Assembly (NCBI RefSeq): GCF_014529535.1
Contig: NC_050737.1
Span: forward strand, 5,124,749-5,188,748
Length of the DNA stretch: 64,000 bases
Reading direction: 5' to 3'
DNA from: Bradysia coprophila
Lineage: Eukaryota; Arthropoda; Insecta; Diptera; Sciaridae
In this document: positions 60,601 to 64,000 of the stretch, piece after piece
How positions within the stretch are numbered: position 1 is the first letter of the stretch
How the letters are laid out: every line of letters starts with the position of its first letter
Position numbers and translations under genes: made by a program
Notes under the pieces: generated by a model
Told to the model about the DNA's origin: nothing
Seen by the model: the letters and a program-made list of their open reading frames with translations, nothing else
The model's database searches: none

Positions 60601-62660
60601 ATTGATCTTAAACGAATTCGATGAGGTATAATCGGGAGAACCCACCTGACACAAAAAAGATGTCTTACTTATCCAAAAATCTTATTAATCCAAGAATGGA
60701 AATAAATATTCCGGACCCTACGAACTGAAAAAGTTTTGAGATTCTAATCGGGATCGACCTAGCATATGAAATACAAAATAGATAATGAATTGACCTTTAA
60801 CTAGTCAAATCAACCTCATAGAGAAAGAGAGAGAACAATTCGTTTTTGATATAAGCCAATGTTTCACAAGAAAATTTTCAGGAGCTATTTACCCCTCGCC
60901 CACATATACACGTACTGCACAGTTTTTGTACAGTGTACTGATTTAGTGAGAGGAACTGATTACGCAAATGTATGACATTTTCGGTGATTTACTTACTTGT
61001 TTACTAGCTTTTGATTAATTTGTTCGTAGATAAGAAGAACTTCACATGCGGCGACTATGGTTATATCCATTCCAACAATTAAACAATTACTATAAACAGC
61101 AGCCCACACCTGGCTATGATTTACCGGATGAAACCGTTTTTGTTTTAGATTATATTCGTGGAAAGCGATAGTTTAAATTTAGCTGAATTTCAACTGTTCA
61201 AATACGAATTATTTTCCTTAGTCATTCAACGACTAAAAATATTGTCATCGCACTGCACATTATTCGAATAACTAGTTGTCACACGCTTTGATAACGAAAA
61301 ATCGATTTTCGTCGAAGAAACCAAGCAAAACACCTCGTTTTGTGCATTCACTAGAATTTTGATAAATTTCACTGACAATGTAAGTTACGTCACTCCCGAA
61401 CAATGGTTCATGTAAAAATGCTCAAAAAAAATGTTAATTTTTTTATGTTTCCGTGAATAACAAGCGACTCTTGTCTTGGCATGTAAACGTACGAATAATA
61501 CTCATCGAAAAACTATAGTGAATTACACACAATTCGCTTGTTAAGAAGGGAAGGTATACGATCGTTATGTTCGTATTCCAAATGGCTTTTGTTGCTATTA
61601 TATTATGATGATAGGCACATGTATTCTTGATTTCGAATATAAAAATGTTTTAATGCGAAGAAGAAGAGTTGCGTTATTTTGGAATTGAATTCAGACAAGG
61701 CAGCAGATGTATTGTTACACTCTTAGTTTTCTTTAACACACGGTAATTAAATGGTCGGTTTTTTTGTAGAGTATATATGAAACACACACAATCCGTGAAG
61801 GCACCACCGCGGTGAACGTAATGTAATATTTTGATGAAAACTTAGATTTGAGAATATTAATTTGTACGGAGACGCACACTCAGTGCGGTTATTTTTGATT
61901 TTGTTTCAATCATTTTTCTTTTTTGTCGTATTTTGGAAAGTGTTATTTTTAGCAAACGTGAAATATGTTCTATTCTCCTCAGTCTTTCTTCGTGATATTA
62001 CCGTTACAGAGCGCGCATGCCCTTCCATTCATCATCGATATAAATATCGCATTTTGTGTGCGACATATATGCAAACCAATGAGAGTGAATGGAGTATAAA
62101 GCTACCCGCAATAATTCACTTTCACTTACACCACTTTATGCGACACACCGGGCAAAATAATAAACAAATACAACCATTGCAATGTGTTGTGTTATCATTG
62201 AATGAAAGACAATTAAACGTTTTCTGTGTATTGATTGATAAGAAATTGCATTTGAGTGCCCATTATTATACTAAGGCAGTTAATCATTTGTTAACTTTGA
62301 AATTTATGACACTCATGCAAAGAAGTCTTCGAGTTACTGATATATTTCTGCTTTTAGACTTTTTTATATGAACTGGAAGAGCTTTTTTCTAGTTTTTTTA
62401 GGGGTTGTCATCAAGGGCGGACTGTCTCAAAAAGCCCTTCACTGACTACATACTAAACATTTGAAAAATTCGCAAAATCTAAGAATTTTCAAACAAAATT
62501 CCAAAAGTTCCTCAGGGAATCGACCGAATTTACAGTGTAACTAGTCCAGGCCGTCATCTACGCTACAAAATAGGAATAAAAGATAATCAAATGGAACATT
62601 ATTTATGGGCACTGAATATGAAGAAATGGTACATTATTGTCTCGCAGGGACATTTTTGGC
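57640..62660. other. AT-rich region, no recognised gene
   Basis: No conserved exon seen on either strand. The longest frame (61862-62371) is treated separately. The rest holds only short frames with poor composition. Confidence 0.5.
61862..62371 (+). other. Unrecognised open frame of about 169 codons
   Basis: It begins with a non-ATG codon; the first in-frame ATG comes late, at about codon 70. The translation has a hydrophobic start and then no recognisable motif. Length is unusual for chance in such AT-rich DNA, but codon use is poor and no splice partner is evident. Probably not a gene. Confidence 0.15.
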
Positions 62661-62663
62661 AGA

Positions 62664-63020
62664 AATGCAGTATACGGAAGCAGCTAGGATCGGCGATTTT
62701 TTGATTGGGAATGGTAGGTGGAGGTTTCCTGCAGTATACGGAAGCAGCTAGGATCGGCGATTTTTTGATTGGGAATAGTTTGTGGAGGTCCACTGACACC
62801 ATTTCAGGCAAAATTTGGGCGCGGAAAGCAATTTTATTTTTTTCATTTTCCTTGTACAAAAATAATTTTCTTTGAGTCAAATAGATTTTCCTTATACAAA
62901 ATGACAAAATTAAAATTGCTTTCCGCGCCCAAATTTCGCCTGAAATGGTGCCAGGAAACCTCCACCAATCATTCCCAATCCAAAAATCGCCGATCCTAGC
63001 TGCTTCCGTATACTGCATTT
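62664..63020. mobile_element. Foldback MITE with one end duplicated
   Basis: Right arm ends cgccgatcctagctgcttcc and gtatactgcattt. The left arm is its inverse, but its first 64 bp (gcagtatacggaagcagc onward) occurs twice in tandem (62667-62730 and 62731-62794). Inner arms share gggcgcggaaagcaatttt. Total about 357 bp, noncoding. Confidence 0.82.
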
Positions 63021-63170
63021 TAGCCATTTATTCTACTTCCTATACAGATGAACTGAACACTCTCAATGTGGATGAATGTAAAATATTGGCAAAGATTAGA
63101 ATTCAAAAGTATAGACCAGAAAATTAAATTATTTTGTGCTAATTACGTATCAGTTGTATGCTTTAAATAA

Positions 63171-63180
63171 TAAAAAAAAA
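63171..63180 (-). terminator. Pol III T-run terminator of the 5S gene
   Basis: At least nine consecutive T residues on the minus strand directly after the last 5S base. Confidence 0.85.
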
Positions 63181-63300
63181 ATGCCAACGACACGCGGTGT
63201 TCCCAAGCGGTCACCCATCTAAGTACTAACCGCGCCCAATGATGCTTAACTTCAGTGATCGGACGAGAACTGGTGTATTCATCATGGTATGGCCGTTGCC
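63181..63300 (-). rRNA. 5S ribosomal RNA gene
   Basis: 120 bases on the minus strand, starting ggcaacggccataccatg and ending gtgtcgttggcat. It contains tctcgtccgatcac, gaagttaagca (A-box), gcgcggttagtacttag and ttgggaacaccgc (C-box), the conserved 5S blocks in order. The two ends pair (gcaacg / cgttggc). A run of T follows directly on the minus strand (63171-63180), a normal RNA polymerase III terminator. It is a single copy here, not an array, so it may be a dispersed gene or a well-preserved retrocopy. Confidence 0.93.
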
Positions 63301-64000
63301 GAATGAATATGTACGGTTTGTTGAAGCATTGGTGTTTCGCTTACTATACACACAATTTTATAAATAGCAGACAAACACATACGATGAATGTTTTACAATG
63401 ACTTTCAATTGGCAAGGGTTTTGTTGAAAAATAAATAATTAAATTAAGTGGAAAGTAGTAGAGATAATACCTGTGAAATTGCACCGAATTATGTTTATTA
63501 TGACGACTGATGACTGTATTATGTTTCGGTAACATTTTACTCATTTTCAATAACTAGTTTACCATAAAACTATATTAATACGCACCTTCCTCAACTTAGT
63601 ACTAATTTTGTTTGGTAGAGACTCGTTCGATCGTTTCCACACACTGTCCGTGTAAAAAAATCCAGAAAATAGTATCAACTGTGAGGTCAACTAAAATAAG
63701 CAAATAAGTCAACTCTGCATGTTTTTAACCATTTTCCTTGATGACTGAAAAGGCTCTGGTATGAAAAGTAGAATCGTGCTGACTGGAAAAGCTCTGGTTT
63801 CAAAAGTAGAGTCTTCCGAGCCGGTAGAAGTGGACTCAGTGAATTCTAGATAAATGTATCGTACTAGGTGTCTTGCGCCACTTCACATGACCAATTTTCG
63901 TTTTACAACCCTTATTTTAGTGCGTCGATGACCTGTCGATAGATCTCAACCGGTGCAAGAAAATCCTTACGAATTCTTCGTCTTTAGTGTTGGGGGCAGG
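63301..64000. other. Right edge, no gene seen
   Basis: Upstream flank of the 5S gene and noncoding sequence. A block of about 35 bp (gactgaaaaggctctggt and gactggaaaagctctggt) is directly repeated at 63741-63811. Confidence 0.5.

Overview
This is AT-rich insect nuclear DNA. It has few genes, short spliced introns (about 60-80 bp) beside one very long intron, and a dense load of small inverted-repeat transposons. The P450, YL-1, serine-protease and 5S sequences are all insect-like. A nematoceran fly such as a fungus gnat is my best guess, but that is inference from overall character, not from a diagnostic gene.

Layout. (1) 608-16019, minus strand: the first four coding exons of a CYP4-family cytochrome P450. 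Exon 1 (15779-16019) is separated from exons 2-4 (1015-1130, 834-950, 608-767) by a 14.6 kb intron; the remaining exons lie beyond the left edge. The intron carries many hairpin elements and a 1.1 kb repeat (11520-12666). A second, inverted and expanded copy of that repeat (18595-20307) lies upstream of exon 1 and contains a 144-bp tandem array. (2) 20-47 kb: no recognisable host gene. It holds a foldback transposon with 15-bp arrays and a 9-bp target duplication (24309-26073), several TA-flanked MITEs, a 202-bp MITE family with 7-bp target duplications, a tRNA-derived SINE, a solo LTR inserted into a MITE, a gag-only copia-type LTR element (36818-38189), and a 2-kb element made of 50-bp and 10-bp satellites (42010-44043). 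(3) 47-57.5 kb: the gene-rich part. It holds a catalytically dead serine protease homologue with a clear TATA/Inr promoter, the four-exon YL-1/VPS72 chromatin gene, a frameshifted leucine-rich-repeat gene, a small three-exon gene on the minus strand with a weak RGS-like look, and a small four-helix membrane protein gene. (4) 57.5-64 kb: mostly noncoding, with a foldback element and a single 5S rRNA gene (63181-63300, minus) with its T-run terminator.

The protein genes do not form a pathway. They are ordinary neighbours: xenobiotic, lipid or hydrocarbon oxidation (CYP4), an extracellular pseudoprotease, SWR1/TIP60-type H2A.Z deposition (YL-1), and membrane or signalling proteins. The most unusual content is the repeat structure. 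All coordinates, exon joins and unit counts were read by eye.
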